From: Ascaphus truei
Taxonomy: Eukaryota; Chordata; Amphibia; Anura; Ascaphidae
Direction: 5' to 3'
Length of the DNA: 64,000 nucleotides
Assembly (NCBI GenBank): GCA_036426205.1
Contig: CM071568.1
Location: forward strand, 50,189,045 to 50,253,044
Shown in pieces: positions 10,563-22,029 of the stretch (position 1 is the stretch's first letter; each line of letters opens with the position of its first letter). The translations under genes were made by a program, and so were the position numbers. The notes beneath the pieces are model-generated. The model had not been told where the DNA came from. It was given only the letters and a program-made list of their open reading frames with translations, and ran no database searches.

Positions 10563-11190
10563 TGGAACACGAATTGCAGATATAATCCAAAGTGCATATA
10601 CAAGATAAAAAATGCTCAGTGTTACCATGAAACAAACATGTAGGTTCCTAAAGTGATAATTGGTATAATGCAAATAAATTATCAAGGTACACAAGGCATT
10701 AGGAGTGGTCCAGGGTATCTTATCATATTAAGAAGAGAGATATATGCTGGAACTAGGGGGTACACAATGATGAAAAGTTCTATCATTATATATATATATA
10801 TATAGTGATATCATTAGAATTCAACCATTCTTTTTATCATATGTACATATGTAAGACTCATAATACTCAGACATATTAATTGTTATTTCAGGATGGTGTG
10901 TTGTGGACAAGTCACATAGGTGAGCAATATACATAAGAACATATAAGTACCAAGGTTCCCAATGTCAAGAATATGTGATGTTAAAGTTTTTAAAGAAAAT
11001 GTTTTATCTCCCAGTCAACGTTGATACCTCGGGGACGCGTTAGAGGTGCAGGGGTATGCTTCCCCTCCTCTTTTTATCCATGTTTGAATAAAGGAAACGA
11101 TTTACAGCACAGTCCAGCCTCAGCATTTTCTTCCTGCATCGTAGTGCCCGCTGATTCACCTCTCCTCATCGGTACAGGTGATTTCGTTTT

Positions 11191-13505
11191 AATTTAAATA
11201 TTAATTTCTATTCTGAATCGCAATCCCCCTCCTTTGTTCACCTGTCTTATAGTTATAGACTCATTCTATGTTCTTTTCAGAGCTTTCTTCTCCACTTTGC
11301 TCAAATTTAATTTGTACTTAATATTTTGATCATAGAGAGTATCCAGTTCTTTGTTAACTGAAAAGGCATACATTTCATACAGTTGCCTTTCGACTGCACC
11401 GGATAAAAGGTAGAATTCATTTTTAGATTACTGTGCTCAATGGTACTGTTGGGATTGTTTTATTGGCTTCCCAATATATAGAAAAATAGTGGAACCTTGG
11501 GTCCCTAACTAGTACAGTACTACACAGTTGAAGCAAACTACAAAGAATAAGTATCTCCCGGTATTACATATATGCAAATGATTCAGAGTCCTGATTGAGT
11601 GGGTGTGGGTGCAGGATAGATCTTCTAAATATCCGAAAATAAGGTGTCCCACTGATGGATACTGTGTGTACACAGTGCTAGCACAGAGCGTTCTTGAGAG
11701 AACAATTAAAATACAGTATGAGTATACAAAAAAGGTAGGGAGGGGAAGAGGGGTTGAGGTACAATCCCGCTGGGACCCGAAACCACCTGACTGGCCTGCT
11801 CCTGCCGCACAACCTCATGTCAGTGATGCGAATGGAACAAATGTAGACATCTACGCAATCCGGACCACCTTGCACAGAAAGCAGGACAACCCGGCATGTG
11901 AATAATCTCTGCCGGAGCAGATAAATGTACTCGCTGCACCCAACCCAACAAGATTCCGTAAGCATGCTTCTCCGGTATAGATATAGGAACCTGGATGAGT
12001 GTACTTCTTATGATATTGGGATATCCATAAAACCTGGCCTGTAGGTGGCTCTTGCGGACTGAGTTTGGAGACCCCTGATCTAAAGCTTTTGTCATATTTC
12101 TATCTTCCACTCTATTTTGGTTTTAATGTCCTCAATCTCTCTTTTCCATTATCTATACTTTTCCTTCCCTGTACTTAATGATTAGTTTCATAAGACTCAT
12201 AGAGCATTTGTCTAAGATATTTTCCCACTCCGGTTTTTTTTTGTAATGATTCTCAGACCTCGTGGTATCCTGATATGGTTTCACTTGATAATTATGTTAA
12301 ACACATCATACCATGACTTCATCTCTACTGTTAAAGCTTTATCCAATTAAAAAATAAAACCTCTGGGTGTTCAACATAAATATCTGCTGTTAATAATTCC
12401 CCATCCGGTATCAGGGAGAGGTCTAATGAGCGTCACCTATTTTTTTTCTCCTATCAAATACTGAATGTTCCATATTAGGAATATCTCTTTCTATTGTGCA
12501 GCCAACTGTTTGGAGGAAATAATCAAATCTAGTAAACACAGTGTTCAGTAGGCTCTCAAATAGGGTGATCGATGGTAATAAACACAATAACATTTGTGAT
12601 GCACTATATAGACACTGATGGGGTTGCTGTCAGATATATACATATATAGAATCAAATGGCGTATAGCAAACAAATGCAGCAGAGTGGGAGACAGATAAAC
12701 AAACAGTTATTCCAATATTCCGTACCAAAATAGGTAGCGATGAGAAAAGAGTCAAAACATATACAAATGTATAGAAACACAAAATCCACAGTATGTAATA
12801 ATAGATTGTTAAAAAAAGATCCAAATGTCAGAGATGTGTTCAAAGAAAGTCCAAAGATGCATAAATGGATAAGCTGGGTAGGTATAGTGTTGGTCTTGTA
12901 TGGTTGATGGTGCTGCTTCTGAGAGGGAAGACTTCTACTTTCTAGTAAGTGTAAATTTATCCAGATGGGACAATATTGTAGGAATATGACTTAAACGTGG
13001 TGCATCAAAAACTTTCTAAGGTGAGTAATGATTGTTTATAAGGACTGATAATACATCTTGATTGAATTAGGAACTTTCCTTAAGTAGTAGGTACTCAGTG
13101 TACAATGAATGAAGCAGAGCCCATGTGAGGGTGGCAATCAATGGATGCGACTGATATCGGGAGAAAAGAAGGAACGGGCACGGAAACTGGACACCACCCA
13201 CCAGTCTTGACCTCCATATAAACCGACCCCGATCTAAAAACTCTCCAAATCAACCCGGGTCCAAAACCACACTGACTCAGAACTTGTGCGAGAGAAGACA
13301 TAAAAGTAGCTCCTTTACTCACTATACGGAAGTCCTTCCTCTTGGACGTGCTTGTGCAGAATGGACGAATTTGTAGCAGAAGGGAAGAAACAATGACGGT
13401 GCACTGTGGGGAAGGGTTGAAAAGCGCTGGACACAAAGCTATGCGATTTAAAAACGTATTTAATCGGCACTTGGCAAACATGTACAGTTAAAGGTAAAAA
13501 AAAGT
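11191..13505. other. AT-rich repeat-like DNA without a recognised gene
   Basis: No frame longer than about 100 codons and no family motif. Scattered short TA runs occur. Probably old repeats beyond recognition. Confidence 0.35.
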
Positions 13506-13550
13506 CCTCTTGACACCTTTCGTGCTTATTTTTGAGCTTTATCAAAGAGT
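13506..13550 (-). repeat. Hammerhead-like structural module (copy c)
   Basis: Minus strand: CTCTT, TGATAAA, a GCT/AGC hairpin, ACGAAAGGTGTC, AAGAG. The five-base outer flanks pair perfectly as stem I. An ATTAAA hexamer lies downstream near 13455. Confidence 0.55.
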
Positions 13551-13870
13551 AACTACACTGAGTCAAAACTATCCTTTTTGTAGCGGCTTGATGCCAGAAG
13601 TGTCCCAGATGCAGCGAAGAAATGTGTCCGCTATATACCGGGAAGACCGTGTAAACAATTCAATGAAGACACTATCCGTCCATGGCACCGCGACTCCTAG
13701 GTGTACAGAGTGCTCAGAAACCATACAATGTGTTTAAAAAGAACATCAATACAATTTGACACATAATAAAAACCGTGTGAAATACATGTCATGCATAATT
13801 GTAACATGTCAACTGAGTGAACTAAAATACTGTACCTTGAAGAACATGTACAGTATATTGATGTACTGTA
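13551..13870. other. No recognised feature
   Basis: AT-rich, short frames only. Confidence 0.3.
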
Positions 13871-14180
13871 TCAGGGGTGGGCAAACTGGGGGGGTGTAAG
13901 ATTTTCTGGGGGGGGGGGGCATGGCGGTTACAGAGGCCCTGCACTCTTCCACAAGGCATTTAAATGAAATGACAGGGGAGGCATGAGGCCTCTGTAACAT
14001 CTCCTACAGCTCTTCTATGACGCGTTGCCATGGCAACGCACGTCAAATGACGCTGCAGGGTCACGTGATGTCACATAACCCGCGCCGTCATTTGACGCCA
14101 GGTCATAGCAGAGGGGGGGACGCGAACGCTGGGGCTGCCAGGCAGTGGGACGCAGCTCACAAAATGTGTGCACCTTGTAC
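13871..14180. mobile_element. hAT-like element end with palindromic X-box
   Basis: CAGGGGTGGGCAAACTG at 13873 resembles the terminal repeat of hAT/Charlie-type elements, followed by a poly-G run. The other end was not found. At 14024-14037 lies GTTGCCATGGCAAC, a perfect palindromic RFX X-box, and CGTCAAATGACG / CGTCATTTGACG flank an inner stretch. Superfamily is tentative. Confidence 0.4.
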
Positions 14181-14185
14181 TATAT

Positions 14186-14435
14186 GACTCGTGGCTCAGT
14201 GAGTAAAAGACACTGACTGGCACAGAGTTTGAAGCAGGGGAGCCTGGTTCAATTCCCGGTGTCGGCTCCTTGTGACCTTGCGCAGGTCACTTTATCTCCC
14301 TGTACCTCATGCACCAAAAAAACAGATTGTAAGCTCCACAGGGCAGGGACCTGTACCTGTAAAATATCTCTGTAAAGCGCTACGTATAACTAGCAGCGCT
14401 ATACAAAAACATGCTATTATTATTTATTATTATGA
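14186..14435 (+). mobile_element. tRNA-derived SINE with CORE/MIR-like centre and L2-like tail
   Basis: The head has pol III boxes: TGGCTCAGTGAG (A box) and GGTTCAATTCC (B box). The centre TGACCTTGCGCAGGTCACTT matches the conserved MIR/CORE-SINE block. The tail GATTGTAAGCTCC and GCAGGGACCTGT is L2-like, ending in a TTATTA repeat. Tails of the same kind occur at 18975 and 46650. This is a SINE, not a functional tRNA gene. Confidence 0.8.
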
Positions 14436-14711
14436 TAGTTGTAATAGTTGCCAGCGAATGCATTTGATAATAAAATCAATGGAATCAATGATGGATACGA
14501 ACCCTGGGGATATACATTGATTCAACTACTAAGTGATATACATTTATATACCAATGTGACATCCAATCACAAAAGATGAGCATGATCAAGCATGGATGTC
14601 TGGCATGCAACTGAATTTATGCACCTCTGTGTACTTACATGCATTGAACTGCTACATCCATGTGTGTTATAATGAAGCATACCTTGAGACATTAAACACA
14701 ATAAAGGGCAT
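14436..14711. other. No recognised feature
   Basis: AT-rich spacer between the SINE and the LTR-like repeat. Confidence 0.3.
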
Positions 14712-15140
14712 TGTAACAGGGACTTATCACTGTTGGAAAAACTTGCCTCTAATCCAGCAGTGTGCTGGTTAATTGCACACCAGCAATCAACCAGACTCCA
14801 TCTGGCTGATTAGGACTGTCAGAAAAAGCCTGTTCTGAGAAACAGGAAGAGGATTTCCTTAGCTTACAATTGGGGCTGACACAAGGAAGGACTGAGCAGA
14901 GCTTCCCTAGTCCACAACTGGGCTGACCTGGGGAACAACAGATGTCTTGAGCTGCAGAGGGACAGCAGGCTGACAGCAAGACAAAGGGGACAAGACCTCT
15001 ATATCTGTACACAGACATTGCCATAGCACACAAGGGTGCGGACCCAGGAGAGCAGAGAGGCCTTCCCTTACAACTACAAGAAACAGATAAAGACTTTCTT
15101 ATGGGACTGTTGTATATCTGTATATGTATATATTGTAACA
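14712..15140 (+). mobile_element. Possible solo LTR
   Basis: Starts TGTAACAGGGACTTATC and ends TTGTAACA, giving TG...CA ends, at a plausible LTR length of about 430 bp. No matching target duplication was found, so the boundaries and the call are tentative. Confidence 0.4.
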
Positions 15141-15885
15141 CAAAAGGAGAACAGAGAAATCCCAAAACAAGCACTCTGATCACAAAAAATAATCACAAAA
15201 AGTTTATTGATCATGGAATAAACAACAATGAAAAGCAAAGAGATAAAATAATAACATACATGTTAAAAACAAATGGGGATCAAACAGTCTAATATGCCTG
15301 TCATGATGTGTAGAAAAACTCCCTAAATCCATAAACAACACAACATAGGTTGTGAAAAAAAGGGGGAGAGTGGAATACCTAAAACTCGCAGTGGGAATCA
15401 AACGATTCCACAGAGAGTGATGACCGGCTGGTCCCCAAAGAATACCTAGAGGGGTAGATGGTAATTAGTGAGACTGAGGAAAAATATAACTCACTAATGC
15501 ACTGAGAGCAAGGGCATGTACATGTAACAGGACAACCCTAAAACTCATGAACTACACACATGACAGAACGTGGAAAGCAAAATAAACCCTATAAATAAAC
15601 TGACCGCACATGAAAATATATTCACATATAATGACCAAATAACCTCCTAATGGGGTGTGTGTGCTGAACACTGGCACAAAAAGGATGTATAATGCAAGAA
15701 AACCACATGGGATAAAGAAAATCACATAAAATAATCTCACATACAGAGTCACAGACCCAAAACAGGCTTGTAAGTACTAAGCACCAAAGATAGTAGGTGG
15801 GGACGAGGTAAATCAAATGCAGTCCCCCGGTAGGTCAAATTAGAAAGCCTTTATTAGGACAAAACAATCGGCAGTTTTCCATAGG
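15141..15885. other. No recognised gene
   Basis: Short AT-rich frames only; the last 40 bp are the AATAAA-bearing tail of the module at 15886. Confidence 0.3.
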
Positions 15886-15929
15886 ACACCTACGCGTTTC
15901 ATGCCTAAATGGAGCTTTCTCAAGGAGTG
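15886..15929 (-). repeat. Hammerhead-like structural module (copy d)
   Basis: Minus strand: ACTCCT, TGAGAAA, a GCTCC...GGC hairpin (partly decayed), ATGAAACGCGT, AGGTGT. The flanks pair at five of six positions. AATAAA follows at 15850-15855 on the same strand. Confidence 0.55.
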
Positions 15930-16433
15930 GAGAACAAGGAGTAACAGACATTTAAATACATTCATGATTTCCAAATTTCAGGTGTGTATAATCTGTAATT
16001 AAAAATTAGTCAAACATGAACCAACCAATCCTGACCCTTGTAGATCAAACCCTAGTAAGTGGATATTTTGTTAAATTCAGTTGATACAAATCAGAATTAG
16101 GATGAACCTATATATGTCCTATAGAAAGTATCCTTATATATAATCTCCCCAAAAAGAACATATTTAGTCATAAATTGTAATGGAATTAAATCATACTGTA
16201 TGTAGATTAATCAATGAGGTAAAGACAGTGATAAACAACATCCATACCAGAGTCTTGATTGTAACAATAAATTGTACTATAATCGTAGATTGGACATCAA
16301 GAGGACCTATTGAAAATATCCACTGGGTTTAAAAGCTTAAGGGTTCATTTAGGCCATGTCTGAAAGACTAGCACAGATTTAACAAAGTATCTAAACTCCA
16401 TTAACAGAAACATTGTAAATCTCAGTATGTAAA
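15930..16433. other. No recognised feature
   Basis: AT-rich, no frame or repeat boundary seen. Confidence 0.3.
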
Positions 16434-17030
16434 TGTAGCCAGATCCCCTATGGCTCCCCGGTCCTCCGTTTTCCCCCTTCCTTACCTCCGCATGGTGGGG
16501 GCTTTGTTGGGTGGCGATGGGCTGGTCGGCGGCTCCAGCTGCAGGAAGCCGCCATGTTTGATAGGCTCACTTATGCGCAGAACAGTTGCGGTGGTCATTA
16601 CCGGGATCGACGAGGTGGCGCTCCGTAGCACAGGGCTTCCCCAAAGTCACGCAGATGCGAACTGTGGCGGCCATTACAAAGTCGCGCATGCGCAGTAGAG
16701 ATAGCACACGCGGCGCCAATAAGAAAAGGCTCTGCAAGGGACTACAATACCCAGCAGCCACTGGGGCTGCTAACCACCTGACACCAGGGAGCCAATTGCG
16801 CGGCCAGATCTTCTGCAAGGAGATATACATTTGGCACACTCAGGAAAAACAGGCAGTCGGAGCTCGGACACAGAGAGGGTAAAGTGTGATGTGCAGGGAG
16901 GCCAGTAGCCCCTGCACTAGGCCAGAGATCCCCCCCTTAGGCCCCAGCTAGGCCCCGACTCCCCTCAGCTTGTGGTTGCTGCAGGGACCGCCCCATAGGA
17001 TAGGGACACGGTCCTGTAGAGCCAGTTTAA
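16434..17030 (+). mobile_element. Gypsy-type LTR (family A), partial copy
   Basis: GC-rich start (TAGCCAGATCCCC) like 35420, and a shared block CCCCTGCACTAGGCCAGAGA followed by TTAGGCCCCAGCTAGGCC near 16905-16960, as at 35780-35825. The sequence may continue beyond 17030 but becomes too different to align by eye. Confidence 0.55.
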
Positions 17031-17735
17031 GTGAGGGTTACAGCCAGGAACAGTGGATATCCTGGCCACTGGTGACAAAGGTGAATCACTCTCTGTAACT
17101 AGTAGAGATAAGAGACATTCCAAAGGTGGATCACTCCATGAGGGAGCCATCCACTATAGATGCAGATCATGTCGTGGGATTATAGCATACAAACGGGTGA
17201 ATCATCTGATTAACCCTCCAGGCGCTCAGAGTATAGCAAAGTCCTGCTGGTGAAAGATAAGATAAATCTTCTAGACCCAGGCCAAACACAACCTTAGTAT
17301 AGTGAGATGAAGCGTATAATCATTCCCCCCAGCCGGCTCGCCGTGAGCACTATGAGGTTGGGACATGGGAAACTCACGTGTAAATCCTTGTAGTAGGTTC
17401 TAGAGCCTGTGCGGGTCTTCCCAGTATGGTGTGTCTGCTTCTCCCGGCCGAAGTCAGGGTGTCTCCGCTCGTGTTCTTGCCTCTTCACCGCCAACCCGAT
17501 ACCCGCGGACGCGGAGGGTGGTCACCTGACCAGCGGCTTGGATAGTACTTCCTGATGACGTCACGGTAGACTCGGTGCAGGAAACCGCAAGCCAGCAGGA
17601 ACTCAGCATGCAGACGCTTGATGCAGCAATATGAATGAACTTCTCCAAGAGAGAAAGATGCGTCGCACAGCACAAAAGTAGATGAAGGCTGATGTGGGTT
17701 AAAAAGTAAGCTTTATTGCACAAGGTGCAAGCGAG
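17031..17735. other. GC-moderate repeat-like DNA
   Basis: Possible continuation of the LTR to the left; no gene motif. Confidence 0.3.
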
Positions 17736-17760
17736 TCCTCTTGACGCGTTTCAACCTCCT
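17736..17760 (-). repeat. Half copy of the hammerhead-like module (copy e)
   Basis: Minus strand: AGGAGGTTGAAACGCGTCAA. Only the stem II 3' strand, GAAA and the closing ACGCGT are present. GCAATAAAGC follows on the minus strand (17711-17720), as for complete copies. Confidence 0.45.
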
Positions 17761-17981
17761 GAGTACCAGAACCACCCTGATGACCACTACCGCGCTTACT
17801 CTCTACTGACTAGTAGTCAACCTTGCTGTTTATGACTCCTACATCTTGTAAGTAATCATTTTGAAAGAGCCAAGATTGTGGAAACTTACATTTAACCTAT
17901 TACCATTCTGCTGCACTTAGATTTGTTTGTTTCTTCCCCATTCTCCCCCTGGATCTCGTGTCCAATATAAAAATAGATATA

Positions 17982-18188
17982 CAGGTAGTCCTCGCTATCC
18001 AACGTTTCACTTTACAAGGAATGGCATATCCAACGCTTTACAATACAACCCTATGGGCCATTTTTCGACGCTGGAATTCATTATCCAATGCTCACCACCT
18101 CTGATTAACATGGGACTCACTTTACAATGGTTTCACTATCCAACGCTACTTCCAGAACGGATTCTGTTGGATAACCGAGGACAGTCTG
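17982..18188. mobile_element. pogo/Tigger-like MITE with TA target site
   Basis: Ends CAGGTAGTCCTCGCTATCC and (reverse complement) CAGACTGTCCTCGGTTATCC form inverted repeats between TA dinucleotides. At 207 bp it is non-autonomous. The CAGG start and TA target fit pogo/Tigger. Confidence 0.75.
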
Positions 18189-18418
18189 TATAGTGCATGC
18201 CTAACGAACCTAAACATTAATAAAATATATATAAATTTCAAGTTATGGAGACAGTGTTATCGATTGCTTGTATCACTTTGGAAACAATTAATAATAATGC
18301 AAAAGCACGAACAGCAGATAAACAGTCTCCATAGAATTATATCAATAGTTCTTAATAAAGTGTATAGGTACCTGCAAATACTTTAATAGCAATCACTTAA
18401 TGAACCCAGAATTGTACC

Positions 18419-18845
18419 TTAAGGCTTGTTTAATAGTTGGCGCGCCCGTGTGCGAACGCTCATACACGTGATGCACACTTTTTGTGTGTACGGGTCCTGC
18501 AGTGAGCGACAGGTTATGATGCGCACAGGTGTGTGTGTTCGTGTATATATATGTGTGTGTATAGATTGTTTGAAAGTTAATCATTTATTATATATTTTTT
18601 TTTAAATTAAAAAAACAGACATCTTGTGAGAATAAATAACTTAATAACATAACGTGCAACTTTGATAAATATATATATATACATACACACACACACATTC
18701 TGCGACTTCCCCCCGATTGGCCGGCTCCACGCTCATTGCCCTGTGCACACGCGCGGTCCTAGTATAGAACGGCTGGCTAACCACAGCCAATTATATGCGC
18801 CCCGCGCACGGCGTAACAAGCACGCCCACTATATAACGGGCTTAA
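18419..18845. mobile_element. PIF/Harbinger-like MITE
   Basis: Inverted ends TTAAGGCTTGTTTAATAG and TTAAGCCCGTTATATAG, both continuing into GC-rich GGCGYG sequence, with a TWA-type 3-bp site. TA and CA microsatellites lie in the middle. Confidence 0.55.
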
Positions 18846-18974
18846 TACAAAACTGAAACCATGTATTATGCAGGGTACTCTAGACAATTTATACAATGTA
18901 TACAAGACCTTTAAATGGAGACAGTAACAAGTAGATAATTTGCCTTTGTGTTATTTATATCTTATTATTTATAT

Positions 18975-19045
18975 GATTGTAACTATTACTGCTGTGAAGC
19001 GCTATGTACATTAATGGCGCTATATAAATAAAGACATTCATTCAT
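18975..19045 (+). mobile_element. L2/CORE-SINE 3' tail fragment
   Basis: AAGCGCTATGTACA, GGCGCTATATAAATAAAG corresponds to the tail of the SINE at 14186; head and centre are absent. Confidence 0.5.
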
Positions 19046-19355
19046 AATTCACTATGCTTCATATGAATCATAACATGATGAATAAACCAAAATATATTTA
19101 TGAACCGAATGTGAAAACTGAAATGCATGTTGAAAAACTATCTAAATAAAACATTTTAAATCCTATTCAGTGTTGAGGCCATATGGATGCAATGTATTAA
19201 CAGTAAATATCCAATGTGCCTCTCTTTGATATAATAAGTTAAAAAAGTAGTGTTACAGACAGCACTCCCAAAGTAAAGTTTAAAGTATATAATGTCTGGT
19301 GCATGGGAACAACAGGGTGGACCCATTGTCCTCCCACAACTATAGAGCAAAAAAA

Positions 19356-19888
19356 GGTGATGTTCCCAGCACTCTATGTGAATAAATTGAAAAAACAATG
19401 GAATATGCCAAAATATATAAATTGTATTGATTATAGAATATATAATCTGGAGGATGCTACAACTCTCTTCAGGAAAATCTATACGTACAAACAGATGCTG
19501 AAATTACGTGATGGGAGTGGAGGGAGGTGGGGGAGGGAAGGGATAAAACAAGGGGGGAAAAAGGGAAGATAAGGTGGTGACAATAAACGGCCTAATGGCA
19601 AAAGAAGGAGGGCCCCCCCTTTGATTCATCACATCTACTCCATCTGTTGCCGTTAGGCAGTTTATTGTCAACACCGTAGCTTCCCTTTTTTCCCCTTGTT
19701 TTATCCATTCCCTCCCATCACGCCATTTCGGCATCTCTTTGTACGCATAATTTCCCCGAGGAGAGTTGTAGCATCCTCCAGATTATATAATGTATACTGT
19801 GAATTTCTATTTCAATACAATTGATATATTTTGGCATAGTCCAGTGTTTTTTCAATTTATTCAAATTAAGTTCTGGGAACATCACCCT
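19356..19888. repeat. Foldback repeat with about 230-bp arms
   Basis: Left arm from GTGATGTTCCCAG (19357) to about 19595 is inverted in the right arm from about 19655 to CTGGGAACATCAC (19873-19885), with only about 60 bp between. Both arms contain GAGGATGCTACAACTCTC or its complement and a purine- or pyrimidine-rich segment. Confidence 0.7.
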
Positions 19889-19919
19889 TTTATTCTCTTT
19901 GATATAATGTTTTTACTCT

Positions 19920-20139
19920 GTCACCTCAACGTATAGGCTGGGGAATCTGTTCCAGAGCTAATGTATTTAAAGAACCTGAAGGGCAGGGTGTAAAATGTTT
20001 TCAAACTGGATGATTGATCTTTTTTCTGGATCAATCTCAGGTGTTCCATATTGCGGATTTTCAATAGTTTCGTGGCGAGTCCAACATACTGTGTGTGGCA
20101 TCCATAGATCAAATGATAAATACATGATTTGTTTAGCAA
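19920..20139 (-). mobile_element. Penelope-like GIY-YIG endonuclease fragment
   Basis: The minus frame reads IYHLIYGC, HTQYVGLATKLLKIRNMEHLR, the layout of the GIY-YIG nuclease of Penelope-like elements (V-Y-x-I, then YVG, then KxRxxEH). It abuts a LINE fragment at about 20150. Only the 3' end of the element is present. Confidence 0.6.
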
Positions 20140-20149
20140 GAAATAAATA

Positions 20150-20257
20150 ATAAATTGAATTTATCTTTGCCTGCCTCTTCTTTTCCATTTCCTCCTCTAC
20201 CTGTTTATTTAGCCACATTGGTTTAGACTTGTTTCTTTTATACTTATTACCCAATTG
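20150..20257 (-). mobile_element. LINE fragment (EN-RT linker)
   Basis: Minus frame has PMWLNKQVEEEMEKKRQ, matching the linker of the plus-strand LINE at 34460-34510 (WLNKQVGEEMEKKRQ). It is a short truncated piece joined to the Penelope-like fragment. Confidence 0.65.
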
Positions 20258-20383
20258 TATATATACACTGATAATTGTGCTTTTCTAACAATATTTTAGA
20301 CTGCCCATATATCTTCCAGATTTTTCCCTGCAAAAACACTATCCCAACGTATTCCCAACACTGCCTGTTCCTATCAGGACTTA

Positions 20384-21118
20384 GGCCTCGTTCAGGGTGC
20401 CAGAGGCAGGAGTTGGAGGGCGGGCGGCAGTCTGCTGGGCGATGTGTGTTCATCCTCCCCAGCAGACTTTTTCAGAGTTGAGGAGACGGGGAGGGGGCGG
20501 GGCTACAGACGTGAGGTTAGGGATCCAAGTTGCAGTCTTGAAATCATTCTCAAGAATGATTTCATTGGCTGCCTAGGTCCCAGTGACGCTGCTGCAGCTT
20601 CAAAAAACGATTTTTTTGTTTATTGAAACTGTAACCAGCGTCAACTCCGTACTTCGGACAGGGCAGCTGCTACCCTGACAACCAGTATTCAATTTGAATA
20701 CATTGTGTCCCACGGCAGCTCGCACGTCAGCACGCCCTCCCTCCGAAGGACTCGGAGGGAGGGAGGGCGTGAGGGAGGCAGTGCTGCAGTTTGCTGGGCG
20801 ATCTGTGTTTATCCCCCAGCAGACTTTTCAGCGTTGGGGAGGGGGCGGGGTTACACACGGCAGGGTAAGTATCCAAGTTGCAGTCATGAAATCATTCTGA
20901 AGAATGATTTCATTGGCTGCCTGGGTCCCTGTGACGCTGCTGCAGCTCCAAAAAACGAAATTTTCGTTTATTGAAACTGTAGTCAGCTTCAACTCCTGGC
21001 TTCGGAGACAGGGCGGTTGCTACCCTGATAACCAGTATTCAAATTGAATACTTTGTTTCTCACGGCAGCACGCACGGCAGCACGCCCTTCCTCCGAAGCC
21101 AGCACCCTGAACGAGGCC
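20384..21118. mobile_element. PIF/Harbinger-like element with duplicated body
   Basis: Inverted ends GGCCTCGTTCAGGGTGCCAG and CCAGCACCCTGAACGAGGCC lie between TTA sites (20381-20383 and 21119-21121). The interior holds two tandem copies of a body of about 350 bp (each with TTTGCTGGGCGATNTGTGTT, GGGGCGGGG and GAATGATTTCATTGGCTGCC). The 3-bp TTA site and GG start fit PIF/Harbinger. Short open frames here are shadows. Confidence 0.75.
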
Positions 21119-21121
21119 TTA

Positions 21122-21496
21122 GGCCTCGTTCAGGGTGCCAGCTGCAGGAGTTGGAGGGAGAGCGGGAGGGAGGGCGGCAGTTTGCTGGGCGATCTGTGTT
21201 TATCCCCCAGCAGACTTTTCAGCGTTGAGGAGGGGGCGGGGTTACACACGGCAGGTTAAGTATCGAGGTTGCAGTCATGAAATCATTCTCAAGAATGATT
21301 TCATTGGCTGCCTAGATCCCTGTGACGCTGCTGCAGCTCCAAAAAACGAAATTTTCTTTATTGAAACTGTAGCCAGCTTCAACTCCTGGCTTCGGAGACA
21401 GGGCAGTTGCTACCCTGACAACCAGTATTCAAATTGAATACTTTGTTTCTCACGGCAGCACGCCCTCCCTCCGAAGCCAGCACCCTGAACGAGGCC
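21122..21496. mobile_element. PIF/Harbinger-like element, single body, abutting copy
   Basis: Same ends and body as the preceding element, sharing its TTA at 21119-21121 and ending before TTA 21497-21499. The two elements therefore form a head-to-tail array of three bodies. Confidence 0.75.
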
Positions 21497-21499
21497 TTA

Positions 21500-22029
21500 T
21501 GTTAAGAAAAGAGAAATAGCCAGGGGCACTAGGCTGCATATATATGATGTAGTGGATTATGGGGTTCTGAACTTGCTTGGATTGTGCTTAATTTTAATTT
21601 TAGAGTATAGTAAATATCAGTTATGAGGTCTATATATTCATGCAAAAGTTGTGTCATTCAGGAGCAAAAGAATGCTCAAATTGCACCATGGAAAAAAACA
21701 CTCAATTGAAAGCTATAGTTTCCCCCGTCCCCCATATATCTGGTTCAATTGTTTGCCCTGCTTTAGAACAACTTTATCCTGATACCACCAGTCATTTTTT
21801 TATTTGGGTGGGGGGGTGTACTTTATCTCTATTACGAGGCAGAATCCCTCATGATTATGTAAAAAGTTGAATGTATTTTCTCCCTACAAAAACAAGTATT
21901 TAAAGTAGCCACGGCAAGTCAATAAAAGATGTACAGAGCTCGCATCTGAAATACAGGGATCATCGCTAACACTGTGCAATATGATTGCCTTAGCAGACTG
22001 TGCCTCACTGAATGAGCAGAGCTGCAGGA
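21500..22029. other. AT-rich upstream flank of RBM12B
   Basis: No repeat ends or exons recognised. Confidence 0.3.

Larger units (their letters stand above)
9599..11190. repeat. Foldback repeat with about 157-bp arms
   Basis: The arm 9599-9755 is the near-exact reverse complement of 11035-11190. Both begin with AAAACGAAATCACC-like sequence outside and end inside at the ACGCGTT of a hammerhead-like module. The left copy retains the whole module (9744-9788), the right only its last bases. The 1.28-kb loop is AT-rich apart from a G-rich purine tract. No transposase is seen. Confidence 0.75.

Noticed and set aside
10338..10694. Proline/serine-rich minus-strand frames
   Set aside because: Translation of the G-rich purine tract; compositional.
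14190..14265. Possible tRNA gene (A and B boxes present)
   Set aside because: No complete cloverleaf; continues into CORE and L2-like sequence, so it is a SINE.
20444..21437. Several similar 60-100 codon frames repeated in order
   Set aside because: They lie in the Harbinger-like bodies and owe their similarity to the DNA repeat.
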